Below, piece by piece: positions 11,574-20,809 of a DNA stretch of 64,000 nt (positions are counted from its first letter, which is position 1; the number at the start of each line of letters is the position of its first letter). Where the stretch lies: positions 992,001 to 1,056,000 of the forward strand of contig NZ_CP022111.1 of assembly GCF_000730165.1 (NCBI RefSeq), given 5' to 3'. A model generated the notes under the pieces. It searched no databases. It was not told the origin of the DNA and saw nothing but the letters and a program-made list of their open reading frames with translations. This stretch comes from Nitrospirillum viridazoti CBAmc. Its GTDB lineage: Bacteria > Pseudomonadota > Alphaproteobacteria > Azospirillales > Azospirillaceae. Made by a program: the position numbers and the translations under genes.

Positions 11574-11837
11574 CGCCCTCTCCCGTCCTCAAAAGCCCTC
11601 ACGCACAGCTTTACGCGAAACGCTTGTGGGTTTGCCAGCGATGGTCCCAGATGGGGGATCGTGCCGCGGCGTCTCTTAACCATAGTGCCTATGGCCTTAC
11701 GTCGATTGCTGCGGCAAGCGCCTGGCCTGTAAAACGAACTCCACGCATCGTGACGCCGAGGATGCCCGGGATGCCCTCCCGGACGGTATGGGGCGGGGCC
11801 CGTTCGCGGATGAGGGCTTCGGATTGGGGAAAACATC

Positions 11838-13790
11838 ATGGCATTGGTAAAGACCTCCCGCTTGGCCGGGGCGAAGGGCCGAGCCCGCACCCAGGCGGCG
11901 GCCGCCGCCACGGTCGAGGCGCCGGTGAAGGCCACGCCCAAGGCCGTGGCACCGCCCAAGCGCACGCGCCGGCCCCTGCTGGCCGCCACCCGCCAGACGG
12001 CGGCGGAACGTATCGCCGCCGCCACCGAGGAGCTGGCCGCCGGCGTGGCGGAGGCGTCCGCCGCGTCGGAAGAGCTGCGCCGGTCGCTGGAGCAGATCGC
12101 CAGCGCGGCGGAAGAGGCGGCGTCGGCCAGCCATGAATCCCTGGCGGCCGTCGCGGGCATGGCCACCTCGTTCCAGCAGGCGCGGGAGCGGGCGGACAGG
12201 GCGCAGACACGCACCTTGGCCTTGCAGACCCAGCTGACCGAGGCCGCCGCCCTGATCGAGGCGTCGGTGACGGCGGTGGCCGCCAGCGCCGACCGGCAAC
12301 TGAAATCGGTCGACATCATCGTCACGCTGGAGCGCCACGCCGACCATATCGGCGACATCACCCGCACGGTGGCGGACATATCCGACCAGACCGGCCTGCT
12401 GGCCCTGAACGCCGCCATCGAGGCGGCGCGGGCGGGCGATCACGGCCGGGGCTTCGCCGTGGTGGCGGATGAGGTGCGCGCCTTGTCAGAGACCTCGGAA
12501 AAGCGGTCGCGCGACGTTCAGGTTCTGGCCGGCAGCATCACGAATGAGGTGCGCATCGTCGCCGACCGGGTTCGCGCGGCGGCGGCCACGGCGACCGCCG
12601 AGGCGGCCGAGGGGCGCACCGTCACCACCCAGCTGGAGAGCACCCGCGCCGACCTGGCCGGCCTGGTCGATGGCGCCCAGGCCATCCTGCTGGCGGCAGT
12701 GGAGGCGGATGCCGCCGCGCGGGAGGCGCAAAAGGGGGCGGAAAACATCTCCAGCGCGGCGGAGGAACAGTCCGCGGCGGCGGCGGAGGCCCAGCGCTCC
12801 GTGGCGCAGCAGAGCCAGGCGCTGGACCAGAGCCGCCAGGCCGCCGATGCTCTGGCCGCCCTGTCCGAGGGCCTCAGCGTCGAAGGCCAGCGCGGCAGCC
12901 TGGTCGAAGACGTGGGCGCCATGGCGGAGCAACTGTCGGCGGCGGTGCAGCAGCTGTCGGGTGCTGCCGGCGAAATCCTGATCGCCATCAATCAGATCAG
13001 CCGGGGGGCCCAAATCCAGGCCGCCGCCACCCAGCAGTCCAGCAGCGCCATGGGTCAGATCCAGCGGGCGGCCCAAGCCACCAGCAGTAGCGCTGGCCAG
13101 GCGCTGGACCGGATCAAAGGCTCGCAAGCCATGCTGGCGCAAGGTCGTGCCACCGTGGCCAGGCTGACTCAGGGTGCGGGCCGGGCCCTGGCCGAAACCC
13201 GCGCGGTGATCGACCTGGTCGCCGCGCTGGAGGAAACCGGCCGGCGCATGGAGAAGATCGTGGACGGCATAGCCATCGTGGCGGTGCAGACCACGATGCT
13301 GGCCGTCAGCGGATCGGTCGAGGCAGCGCGGGTCGGGGACCAGGGTACCGGCTTCGCCGTGGTTTCCACCGATATCCGCGCCCTGGCGCGGGATTCGGGC
13401 GAAAACGCCGACCGCGCGAAGGACGTCATCCGCCAGTTCCAGCTGCTGGTGGCGGCCGTGCGCCGCGATCTGGAACAGATCGCCGCCGTGGCCGAGGCCG
13501 AGATGCAGAAGAACAAGGAGATCGACGTCCGGCTGGCCGCCATCGCCACCGGCGCGCAGGAGCTTTATGCCGCCAGCAGCGACATCGCTGCCGGGGCCGA
13601 CACCATCAGCGGCACGGTGCGCGAGGTGTTGAGCGGCGTGCAGCAGATCGCCGTGGCGGCGGAACTGGCCGGCGGGGCCGCCATCCAAGCCGCCACCGCC
13701 GCCCGGCAGCAAGCACGCGGGGCGGAAGACCTGGCGGCCGCCATCGAGGAGATCGCGTCGCTGGCCGACGAGTTGCAGAAAGCCGGGTGA
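11838..13790 (+). CDS. Soluble chemoreceptor with two MCP signalling tips
   Basis: This 650-aa receptor has no membrane segment and no recognisable sensor domain; it starts with about 50 basic, Ala/Pro-rich residues. The rest is long Ala/Glu-rich coiled coil. It carries one canonical methyl-accepting hairpin tip at about residues 183-217 ([18 protein letters not shown], then [16 protein letters not shown]). A second, diverged tip lies about 300 residues later, at about 483-517 ([18 protein letters not shown], then [15 protein letters not shown]). It therefore looks like two fused MCP signalling units. A ribosome site (gggga) precedes the ATG. It is first in the operon and should bind the CheW domains and CheA encoded downstream. 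Confidence 0.88.
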   Translation: MALVKTSRLAGAKGRARTQAAAAATVEAPVKATPKAVAPPKRTRRPLLAATRQTAAERIAAATEELAAGVAEASAASEELRRSLEQIASAAEEAASASHESLAAVAGMATSFQQARERADRAQTRTLALQTQLTEAAALIEASVTAVAASADRQLKSVDIIVTLERHADHIGDITRTVADISDQTGLLALNAAIEAARAGDHGRGFAVVADEVRALSETSEKRSRDVQVLAGSITNEVRIVADRVRAAAATATAEAAEGRTVTTQLESTRADLAGLVDGAQAILLAAVEADAAAREAQKGAENISSAAEEQSAAAAEAQRSVAQQSQALDQSRQAADALAALSEGLSVEGQRGSLVEDVGAMAEQLSAAVQQLSGAAGEILIAINQISRGAQIQAAATQQSSSAMGQIQRAAQATSSSAGQALDRIKGSQAMLAQGRATVARLTQGAGRALAETRAVIDLVAALEETGRRMEKIVDGIAIVAVQTTMLAVSGSVEAARVGDQGTGFAVVSTDIRALARDSGENADRAKDVIRQFQLLVAAVRRDLEQIAAVAEAEMQKNKEIDVRLAAIATGAQELYAASSDIAAGADTISGTVREVLSGVQQIAVAAELAGGAAIQAATAARQQARGAEDLAAAIEEIASLADELQKAG

Positions 13791-15322
13791 TGGCCGCTTC
13801 CAAGGCGGCCGGGGGCCGCCACCAGCACGTGCTGACCTTCCGCGTGGGCGCCATCCGATTGGCTGCTTCGGCCGCCGACGTGATCGAGGTGTTGCGCCCC
13901 GTGCGCGTGACCCGGATGCCGCACGCGCCACCCGGCTTGGCCGGGGTCGCCAGCGTACGCGGCGCCGTCGTGCCCGTGCTGTCGCTGGCGCGCCTGCTGG
14001 GCGGGGAGGAAGCCGCGTCCGGCGCCGCGTCCCGCCTTCTGCTGCTGCAGGCGGAGGAGCCCGTGGCGCTGACGGTGGACGAGGTGGGGGCGCTGGCCCA
14101 GCTTGACGCTGGCGCGGACCAGGCCGCCGGCGGGCTATACGCCCACGAGGACGGCGCCCTGCGCCTGATCGACTTGGCCGAGCTGCTGCGCCGGGAGTTT
14201 GCCGGCCTGATCCGGCGCGGCGCTGGGCCAGGCCGGGCGGAGCCTGCCGAGCCGCGCCGGCAGGCGGCCAAGGATGAGCGCGCCTTTCTGGCCTTCACCC
14301 TGGCGGATCAGGCCTACGCCTTGCCCTTGGCGGAGGTGGGGGAGGTCATCACCCTGCCGGACCATCTGGCGAAGCTGCCCCGTACCGACGCCGCCATGGT
14401 GGGCGCCGCGTCGCTACGAGGCGCCCTGCTGCCCATCGTTTCTCTGCGGGCGCTGCTGGGCCTGGGCATCGCCGCCAGCGATCAGCGCGGGGCGCGCGTG
14501 GTCATCGCCCATATCGGTGGGTCGCGGGTGGGGCTGCTGGTTGACCGGCTGAATTCCATCCTGCGCGTGCCGGCGGACAGCGTGGGCGCGGTGCCGGCGG
14601 TACTGAACCGGGGCCGGGGCGAGGCCCAGATCCAATCCATCTGCCGTCTGCCGGATGGTTGCGGCCTGGTCTCCATCCTGTCGGGCGCGCGGCTGTTCCG
14701 GGATGACACGGTGGCACATATTCTGGCGGATGGCGGCCCCGACCCGCAGGAGGCACCTGACATGAACCCTGACGGCCGTGCGACGACGGCTGACCGCGTG
14801 GTGGTCTTCCAGCTGGGGGACGAGGAATACGGCCTGCCCGTGGACGCGGTGGAGGAGGTGGTGCGCCTGCCCGACACCCTGACCCGTGTGCCCAAGGCGC
14901 CCGGCTTCATCGAGGGGGTCATGAACCTTCGCGGCCAGGTGCTGCCGGTCATCGACCAGCGCCGCCGGTTCGGCGTGGCGGGATCCGGCACCGGCCGCCG
15001 GCGGGTCATCGTGACCCGCATCAACGGCAAACTGGCCGGCTTCGCCGTGGATGGCGTGTCGGAGATCCTGGCCCTGCCAGCTGACCGGGTGAGTGAGACA
15101 CCGGATTTCACCCAGCCGGGCGACGCAGAGGGTGCCTCGGTGTTCAGCCGCATTGCCAACCTGGAGACGGCGGACGGTGCCGGCCGCATGATCCTGCTGA
15201 TCGAACCGCGGGCCCTGCTGGACCGGGCGGAGCGTGACCTGTTGGCCGCCCTCGACGCAGCCTTGAAGGGGGACGACGCCCCGGCGGGGAGCGATGCCAT
15301 GACCGGTTCGGCCGCCCCGTGA
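13790..15322 (+). CDS. Triple CheW-domain coupling protein
   Basis: The protein, 510 aa from the ATG at 13790, holds three consecutive CheW-like domains at about residues 12-140, 165-310 and 335-485, joined by Ala/Pro/Arg linkers. Each keeps the conserved arginine region used for receptor and CheA contact: ASVRGAVVPV, ASLRGALLPI and MNLRGQVLPV. The third is closest to ordinary CheW. CheW normally has one domain and links receptors to CheA; three could crosslink a receptor-kinase lattice. The start overlaps the receptor stop (TGATG), and the end overlaps cheB (GTGA), so all three genes are translationally coupled. Confidence 0.9.
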   Translation: MAASKAAGGRHQHVLTFRVGAIRLAASAADVIEVLRPVRVTRMPHAPPGLAGVASVRGAVVPVLSLARLLGGEEAASGAASRLLLLQAEEPVALTVDEVGALAQLDAGADQAAGGLYAHEDGALRLIDLAELLRREFAGLIRRGAGPGRAEPAEPRRQAAKDERAFLAFTLADQAYALPLAEVGEVITLPDHLAKLPRTDAAMVGAASLRGALLPIVSLRALLGLGIAASDQRGARVVIAHIGGSRVGLLVDRLNSILRVPADSVGAVPAVLNRGRGEAQIQSICRLPDGCGLVSILSGARLFRDDTVAHILADGGPDPQEAPDMNPDGRATTADRVVVFQLGDEEYGLPVDAVEEVVRLPDTLTRVPKAPGFIEGVMNLRGQVLPVIDQRRRFGVAGSGTGRRRVIVTRINGKLAGFAVDGVSEILALPADRVSETPDFTQPGDAEGASVFSRIANLETADGAGRMILLIEPRALLDRAERDLLAALDAALKGDDAPAGSDAMTGSAAP

Positions 15323-16473
15323 CCCGCCTGCTGATCGTGGACGACAGCGCCCTGGTCCGCCGTCTGCTGGGCGACCTGTTCACCGCGGCCGGTGATTTCG
15401 AGGTGGCGTTCGCCCGCGACGGGCTGGAGGCGCTGGCCCTGCTGCGGGGGTTCAATCCCGACGTCATCACCCTGGACGTCCACATGCCGCAGATGGACGG
15501 GCTGACCTGCCTGGACCAGATCATGGTGGAACAGCCCCGGCCGGTGGTGATGGTCTCCTCCTTCACCGAGGCGGGGGCCGAGGTGACGCTGGAAGCCATG
15601 GCGCTGGGGGCGGTGGATTTCATTCAGAAGCCGGAGGGGGCCATCTCCCTCAAGATGGACCAGTTGGGGCCCGGCCTGGTGGACAAGGTGCGCCAGGCGG
15701 CAGGCGCCCGCCTGCGCCGGTCCCACCGCCTGGCCGAGCGCCTGCGCCGGCAAGCGGACGCCATCGAGGCCGGCAGGCCGGATATCGGTGCCGTCCCCGG
15801 GGGTGCCGTCGCCCGGGCCAAGCGCGCCCGGTTGCTGACCGACGCCCTGCCGCAGGAGGTGGAGGGGGCGGCCTCGCCGGCGGAAAGTCAGGCGGTGCCC
15901 GGCCTGGTGCTCATCGGCTGTTCCACCGGTGGTCCGCCGGCGCTGGACGCCGTGCTGGAAGGGTTGCCGGCGGACTTTCCCTGGCCGGTGTTGGTGGCCC
16001 AGCACATGCCGGCCACCTTCACCGGCCCGCTGGCGCGCCGCCTGGACCGCCTCTGCGCCCTGACGGTGCAGGAAGTGGCGCGGCCCACCCCGCTGGCCCC
16101 GGGGAACGTCTATATCGGCCGGGGCGATGCCGACCTGGTCCTGAGCCAGCGCCCCTCCGGCTTGGTGGCGTTGCCCACCCCCGCCAAGGAGGAATACCGC
16201 TGGCATCCCAGCGTCGATCGGCTGGTCGAGAGCGCATTGTCGCTGGTGGAGCCGTGGCGCCTGGTGGGCGTGCTGATGACCGGCATGGGCTATGACGGCG
16301 CGGCCGCCATGACCCGCCTGCGCAACGACGGCGGACGCACCATCGCGGAGTCCGAGGAGAGCGCCGTGGTCTGGGGCATGCCGGGAGAACTGGTGAAGGC
16401 GGGCGGGGCAGACGTTGTGGCCCCGCTGGAGGAAATATCCGGCCGCCTGGTGCGTATGGTGGCCGGCCGATGA
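15319..16473 (+). CDS. cheB: Protein-glutamate methylesterase/deamidase
   Basis: CheB removes methyl groups from receptor glutamates once phosphorylated by CheA. The 384-aa product has an N-terminal receiver domain with phospho-acceptor Asp53 (VITLDVHMPQMDG) and Lys in FIQKPEG. The C-terminal esterase domain has the catalytic triad Ser202 (GCSTGG), His229 (AQHMP) and Asp326 (GMGYDGAAAM). The start is GTG, overlapping the CheW stop codon, and the stop overlaps cheR by four bases. Both halves look intact. Confidence 0.95.
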   Translation: MTRLLIVDDSALVRRLLGDLFTAAGDFEVAFARDGLEALALLRGFNPDVITLDVHMPQMDGLTCLDQIMVEQPRPVVMVSSFTEAGAEVTLEAMALGAVDFIQKPEGAISLKMDQLGPGLVDKVRQAAGARLRRSHRLAERLRRQADAIEAGRPDIGAVPGGAVARAKRARLLTDALPQEVEGAASPAESQAVPGLVLIGCSTGGPPALDAVLEGLPADFPWPVLVAQHMPATFTGPLARRLDRLCALTVQEVARPTPLAPGNVYIGRGDADLVLSQRPSGLVALPTPAKEEYRWHPSVDRLVESALSLVEPWRLVGVLMTGMGYDGAAAMTRLRNDGGRTIAESEESAVVWGMPGELVKAGGADVVAPLEEISGRLVRMVAGR

Positions 16474-17375
16474 GTCCCCGCCGCCCCCAGGGCCCCAGCG
16501 GCGACGCCCCGTTGCTGAGCGCGCCCGAACTCGCCCGCTTCTGCGAGTTCCTGTATGACCGCACGGGCATGCAGTTCGGGGAGAGCAAGCGGTATTACGT
16601 CGACCGGCGCGTGGGTCAGCGCATGGCGCTGACGGGGGCCGGCAGCTTCGCCGACTATTTCAACCACCTGCGCCTGGATCCCGTGGAGGCGGAGCGGCTG
16701 ATCAACAGCTTCACCGTCAACGAGACGTATTTCTACCGCGAAGACCATCAGTTGAAGAGCCTCAGCCGCGACATGCTGCCGGACATCGTTTCTCGGCGGG
16801 GGCCGGGCGACAAGCTGCGCCTATGGTCCATCCCTTGCTCGACGGGCGAAGAACCGTATTCCATCGCCATCTGGCTGCTGGAGAACTGGGCCATGGTGGA
16901 CGCCTATCATGTGGAGATCGTCGGCTCGGACATCGATACCCACGCCTTGGAGGAGGCGCGGCTGGGGCGGTACGCCGCCAAGTCGCTGGCGCGCTTGCCG
17001 CCGGATCTGCGGCGGGACTATTTTCTAGAGTCCAAAGGACGGGGTGGGGTTGAGCATTTCCAGATCATCCAGGATTTGCGGGAATCCGTGACCTTCACCA
17101 ATGCCAACCTGATGGATGGGGACGCGCTGGCCATTCACGGCAAGTTCGATGTCATCTTCTGCCGCAACCTGTTGATCTATTTCGATGACCGATCGCGGCG
17201 CCAGGCAGTGCGCAACCTGCACGACCGATTGGTGCCGGGCGGTTATCTGTGCCTGGGTCATTCGGAGTCGCTGGCCCGCCTGAGCGACAGTTTCGACGTA
17301 CAGCGTTTCGCCGACGCCGTGGTCTATCAGCGCCCGCGTGACCCCCGCCCAGCCAAGGCGGGCCGCGATGGATGA
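16470..17375 (+). CDS. cheR: Chemoreceptor methyltransferase
   Basis: CheR methylates receptor glutamates with S-adenosylmethionine. The 301-aa product has the N-terminal helical domain with FTVNETYFYRE. The SAM-binding Rossmann fold has SIPCSTGEEPYSIAI, VGSDID and the signature DVIFCRNLLIYF. There is no TPR or pentapeptide extension. It overlaps cheB by four bases and cheA by eight. The paired cheR/cheB implies that the two-tipped receptor is adjusted by methylation. Confidence 0.95.
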   Translation: MSPRRPQGPSGDAPLLSAPELARFCEFLYDRTGMQFGESKRYYVDRRVGQRMALTGAGSFADYFNHLRLDPVEAERLINSFTVNETYFYREDHQLKSLSRDMLPDIVSRRGPGDKLRLWSIPCSTGEEPYSIAIWLLENWAMVDAYHVEIVGSDIDTHALEEARLGRYAAKSLARLPPDLRRDYFLESKGRGGVEHFQIIQDLRESVTFTNANLMDGDALAIHGKFDVIFCRNLLIYFDDRSRRQAVRNLHDRLVPGGYLCLGHSESLARLSDSFDVQRFADAVVYQRPRDPRPAKAGRDG

Positions 17376-19377
17376 ACTGCTGGAACAGTTCCTGATCGAG
17401 GGGCCGGAGCAGGTGCAGCATGCGGGCGAAGCCTTGCTGGCCCTGGAAGGCCGGCCGGATGACGCCGCCCTGGTCGACCAGGCCTTTCGCGCCATCCACA
17501 CGCTCAAGGGCTCGGTCGGCCTGTTCGACCTGCCGGCCATGGGGCAGGTGCTGCATGTCGCGGAGGATCTGCTGGGCGCGTGGCGCGATGGGCGCCGGGC
17601 CCTGTCACGGGGCGCCGTGGACGCCTTGATCGCAGCCACCGGCCAGACGGAACGCTGGCTGGGCGTCCTGGCGGCAACGGGCGGCGGCCTGCCGGCGGAC
17701 GCCGACGCCGTGGCGGCCGACCTGGTCAGCCGCCTAAACCGCGCCCTCGACGGCGATGCGCCGCCATCGGCCCCGATCCAGGCGACGGACATCGACACCG
17801 CCTGGATCGAGGCCCTGTTCCGGGACCGCGACTTGGCCCCCGCCCGCCACCCCAGGGTGACGGCATTGCGCTATGTCCCCGATGCCGGCTGCTACTTCCG
17901 CGGGGATGATCCCGTCGCCTTCGCCCGGGCGGTGCCGGATCTGCTGGCCCTGCGCATTACCCGGCGGGATGTCGCCGCGCCGGTGGCGGCGGATGCCTAC
18001 GATCCCTACGCCTGCGATCTGGTGGTTGAATTGCTGTCGGCCGCGGCGCCGGAGGTGGTCAAGGGGCCCTTCCGTTTCGTGCCCGACCAAATCCAGCTGC
18101 TGTCCTGGTCGCCGCCTCCGTCGCCATCCGCGCCCGTGCCGCCGCCAGCTCTGGCGGAGGGGCCGCGCAGCCTGAGGGTGGAGGCCAGCCGTATCGACGC
18201 CCTGGCCCAGCTGGTGGATGAACTGGTGGTGGCCAAGAACGCGCTGTCCGACCTGGCGGGGCAGATGGCGGACGGATTGGCGCCGCAAGCGGCAGCGCAA
18301 ATACTGGGTGACCGCCAGGCGGCGCTGGACCGGCTGGTCGCGCGCCTGCACCGCACGGTGATGGGCATACGCCTGGTGCCCATCCTGCCCTTGCTGCGCC
18401 GCTTCCCCCGGGTTGTGCGCGAAACCGCGACCGCCTTGGGCAAGGAGGTTGACTTGGCGGTCGATGGTCAGGATGTCCAGGTCGACAAGGCCATCGTCGA
18501 GGGGTTGTTCGAACCCCTGACCCATTTGCTGCGTAACGCCGTCGATCACGGCATCGAGCCGGCAGCGGAGCGTGCGGCGGCGGGCAAGCCTGCCCGCGCC
18601 TTGATCAGCCTGGTCGCCCGGCGCGAGGGTGACCACGTCGTCATCGACGTGGCGGACGATGGGCGCGGCATGGACCCGGTCCGCATCCGCCGGGCTGCCG
18701 CCGCGCGTGGGCTGTTGCCCGACCGCATGCTGGACGCCCTGGCCGACGACCAGGTGCTGGACCTGGTGTTCCGTCCCGGCTTCTCGACCGCCGAGGCGGT
18801 GACCGACTTGTCCGGCCGGGGGGTGGGCATGGACGCGGTGCGCGCCGCGGTCGGCCGCCTGGGCGGCAGCGTTGGCATCAGCAGTGCCTCCGGCCAGGGC
18901 ACGACGGTGCGCCTGGTCCTGCCCCTGAACCTGGTGCTGACCAAGGTCATGATCGTGACGGTGGCGGGGGAGCGCTACGGCATCCCCATGGACGGCATCG
19001 TGGAAACGGCGCGTGTGGACCCGGACCGCGTCTTTCCCATCCGCGCTGGGAGGGCTTTCGTGCTGCGCGACACTGCCGTACCGCTCCTATCCCTGGCGGC
19101 ATTGCTGGGGTTGCCGGAAGAGGCGCGGGCGGACGGGGGACCGTGCCGGGCGGTGGTGGCGCGGATGGGTGGCGAGCTGGTGGCGGTGGAGGTTGGCGCG
19201 TTCGTCGGCCGGCGCGACGTGGTGTTGCGGCCTCTGACCGGCCTGCTATCCGCGATGCCGGGCGTGTTGGGGACAACTCTTTTGGGGGATGGGCACGTGC
19301 TGATGATCCTGGATGTGCCCGGCCTGATCGCCGCCGCGCCCAGCGACACGGCGCCGGTGGGGCAGGGGGCGCCATGA
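17368..19377 (+). CDS. cheA: Chemotaxis histidine kinase
   Basis: The 669-aa kinase has an Hpt domain with phospho-acceptor His44 (AIHTLKGSVG) and a 150-250 region resembling a P2 response-regulator-docking domain. A Pro-rich linker follows. The dimerisation helices (about 267-340) precede the ATP-binding domain with N-box LLRNAVDHGIE (387-397), DDGRGMD (430-436) and GRGVGMDAVR. A CheW-like P5 domain lies at about 520-660. There is only one Hpt domain and no receiver, unlike hybrid CheAs of some developmental Che systems. The ATG at 17368 was chosen because it is the conserved start of P1. The stop overlaps the STAS gene (ATGA). Confidence 0.94.
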   Translation: MDELLEQFLIEGPEQVQHAGEALLALEGRPDDAALVDQAFRAIHTLKGSVGLFDLPAMGQVLHVAEDLLGAWRDGRRALSRGAVDALIAATGQTERWLGVLAATGGGLPADADAVAADLVSRLNRALDGDAPPSAPIQATDIDTAWIEALFRDRDLAPARHPRVTALRYVPDAGCYFRGDDPVAFARAVPDLLALRITRRDVAAPVAADAYDPYACDLVVELLSAAAPEVVKGPFRFVPDQIQLLSWSPPPSPSAPVPPPALAEGPRSLRVEASRIDALAQLVDELVVAKNALSDLAGQMADGLAPQAAAQILGDRQAALDRLVARLHRTVMGIRLVPILPLLRRFPRVVRETATALGKEVDLAVDGQDVQVDKAIVEGLFEPLTHLLRNAVDHGIEPAAERAAAGKPARALISLVARREGDHVVIDVADDGRGMDPVRIRRAAAARGLLPDRMLDALADDQVLDLVFRPGFSTAEAVTDLSGRGVGMDAVRAAVGRLGGSVGISSASGQGTTVRLVLPLNLVLTKVMIVTVAGERYGIPMDGIVETARVDPDRVFPIRAGRAFVLRDTAVPLLSLAALLGLPEEARADGGPCRAVVARMGGELVAVEVGAFVGRRDVVLRPLTGLLSAMPGVLGTTLLGDGHVLMILDVPGLIAAAPSDTAPVGQGAP

Positions 19378-19616
19378 CGGTGGAGGTTGTGGGGAATGTG
19401 ATCCACCTGCGAGGCGTCTGCGCCGCCGAGGACGCGGAAGCCTTGCTGTCGCGGCTGCAGGCGGCGCCCCAGGCCGAAATCGACGTCACCGCCTGCCGCC
19501 ACCTGCACGGCGCCGTTGTCCAGGTTTTGCTCGCTTTTCGGCCTAATGTACGCGGTATGGCCGAAGATATATTTCTGCGCGACTGGGTCATACCCAATTT
19601 GGCCGCGCATCGCTAA
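19374..19616 (+). CDS. Minimal STAS-like protein coupled to cheA
   Basis: An 80-aa product whose ATG overlaps the cheA stop (ATGA). It has the size and pattern of a STAS (anti-sigma-antagonist) domain: a beta strand VEVVGNVIHLRG, a helix AEDAEALLSRL, a strand EIDVTACRHLHG, then a helix. The position usually occupied by a phosphorylated Ser/Thr in the DxSG-type loop reads LHGAVV, so phospho-switching as in SpoIIAA is not expected. STAS proteins bind partner domains, and translational coupling suggests a CheA-system partner. The call rests on fold pattern and context. Confidence 0.6.
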   Translation: MTVEVVGNVIHLRGVCAAEDAEALLSRLQAAPQAEIDVTACRHLHGAVVQVLLAFRPNVRGMAEDIFLRDWVIPNLAAHR

Positions 19617-19742
19617 GTCTTTCGCAGACAAGATTACTGAGCGCGCGCTATACATATTTGGTCACTGGCCGGGTGCGAAAAGACCGATAACTTGCTGGTG
19701 ACGACAATAGGCAGATTGGATGACTTGGGCGGGATGGTTGAA

Positions 19743-20126
19743 ATGGGTACTACGGTCTTAATCGTCGATGATAGCAAGCTAGCGCGCATCGTCGTGGCCA
19801 AGGCTATCGCGGCGCTGCAGCCCGGTTGGACAAAGGTCGAGGCGAGCAACGCCGACGAGGCGCTGGCCGTCCTGCGCGATGGTCAGGTCGATCTCGCCAT
19901 TCTGGACTTCAACATGCCCGGCCGAAATGGATTGGAATTGGCGGAGCATATGCGACATCGCTACCCGGACATGCCCATAGCGCTCGCGACCGCCAACGTG
20001 CAGGACGAGGTGATCGCCCGCGCCCGCGCGGCCAACGCCACCTTCGTCAGCAAGCCCATCACCGAAGACGGGATCCGGGATTTCCTGTCCGGCGCAGCCT
20101 TGAAGCTGCGCGCGGTGCACGGATGA
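19743..20126 (+). CDS. cheY: CheY-like single-domain response regulator
   Basis: A 127-aa receiver domain without output domain: acidic pair in VLIVDDS, phospho-acceptor Asp55 (LAILDFNMPG), Thr in ALATANV and Lys in FVSKPIT. It lies between the STAS gene and cheC, so it is the likely soluble phosphoryl carrier of this pathway. There is a 126-bp gap before it with lower GC, which may hold an internal promoter. An ATG at 19734 and one at 19692 are alternative starts; 19743 leaves the usual short lead before the first strand. The stop overlaps cheC. Confidence 0.88.
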   Translation: MGTTVLIVDDSKLARIVVAKAIAALQPGWTKVEASNADEALAVLRDGQVDLAILDFNMPGRNGLELAEHMRHRYPDMPIALATANVQDEVIARARAANATFVSKPITEDGIRDFLSGAALKLRAVHG

Positions 20127-20773
20127 ACCAAACCCCCCATATCCTGGATGAGTTGGAGAACGACGCGCTGACCGAACTGGTCAACATCGGTGTCAGCCGC
20201 GCGGCCGTCAGCCTGCGCAAGATGGTGGGCAACCAGGTGACGCTGTCAGTGCCGTCGGTGGAGGTGGTGGGGCGCAAGCTGGCCGCCACCCTGATCCAGG
20301 AGCGGGAAAGCGATGAACTGGTGGCCGTTCGCCAGGACTTCTCCGGCGCCTTCAACGGCCGCGCCCTGCTGATCTTCCCTGAGTCCAATAGCCTGGAACT
20401 GGTCCGCGCCGTCACCCAGGACGAGCTGTCGCGGACGGAGATGGTGGACATCGAGGAGGAGGCCCTGGCCGAGACGGGCAACGTCGTTCTGAACGGTTGC
20501 CTGGCCACCATGGCCAATATCCTGCAGCGGCCCCTGACCATGTCGTTGCCGCAGGTGCTGCGCGGCGATGGGCAGATCCTGTTCGAACTGGCGGAAAAGC
20601 ACGATGACGACGGCGTCGTCCTGTTCCTGTACATCAATTTCGCCATCAGCGGCCGGGACATCCGGGGCTATATCGCCATGCTGATGGATCTGCCGTCGTT
20701 GCAGTCGCTGAAGGAGCTGATTGGCGAATTCATTGCGCGGGTGGTGGGCACGGATGGTGGCGATGCCCACTGA
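20123..20773 (+). CDS. cheC: CheC-type CheY-phosphate phosphatase
   Basis: The 216-aa product carries both CheC active-site motifs of the form D/E-x3-E-x2-N-x22-P. The first is DALTELVN followed 23 residues later by Pro; the second is EALAETGN followed by Pro at the same distance. Having two copies is typical of CheC rather than CheX. CheC dephosphorylates CheY-P. It overlaps cheY by four bases (ATGA), naming its likely substrate. No cheD, the usual CheC partner, and no cheZ is present in the operon. Confidence 0.9.
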   Translation: MNQTPHILDELENDALTELVNIGVSRAAVSLRKMVGNQVTLSVPSVEVVGRKLAATLIQERESDELVAVRQDFSGAFNGRALLIFPESNSLELVRAVTQDELSRTEMVDIEEEALAETGNVVLNGCLATMANILQRPLTMSLPQVLRGDGQILFELAEKHDDDGVVLFLYINFAISGRDIRGYIAMLMDLPSLQSLKELIGEFIARVVGTDGGDAH

Positions 20774-20809
20774 TGGTCTTGCCCCTGGCGCCGGGGGAAG
20801 GGGGCGGGC

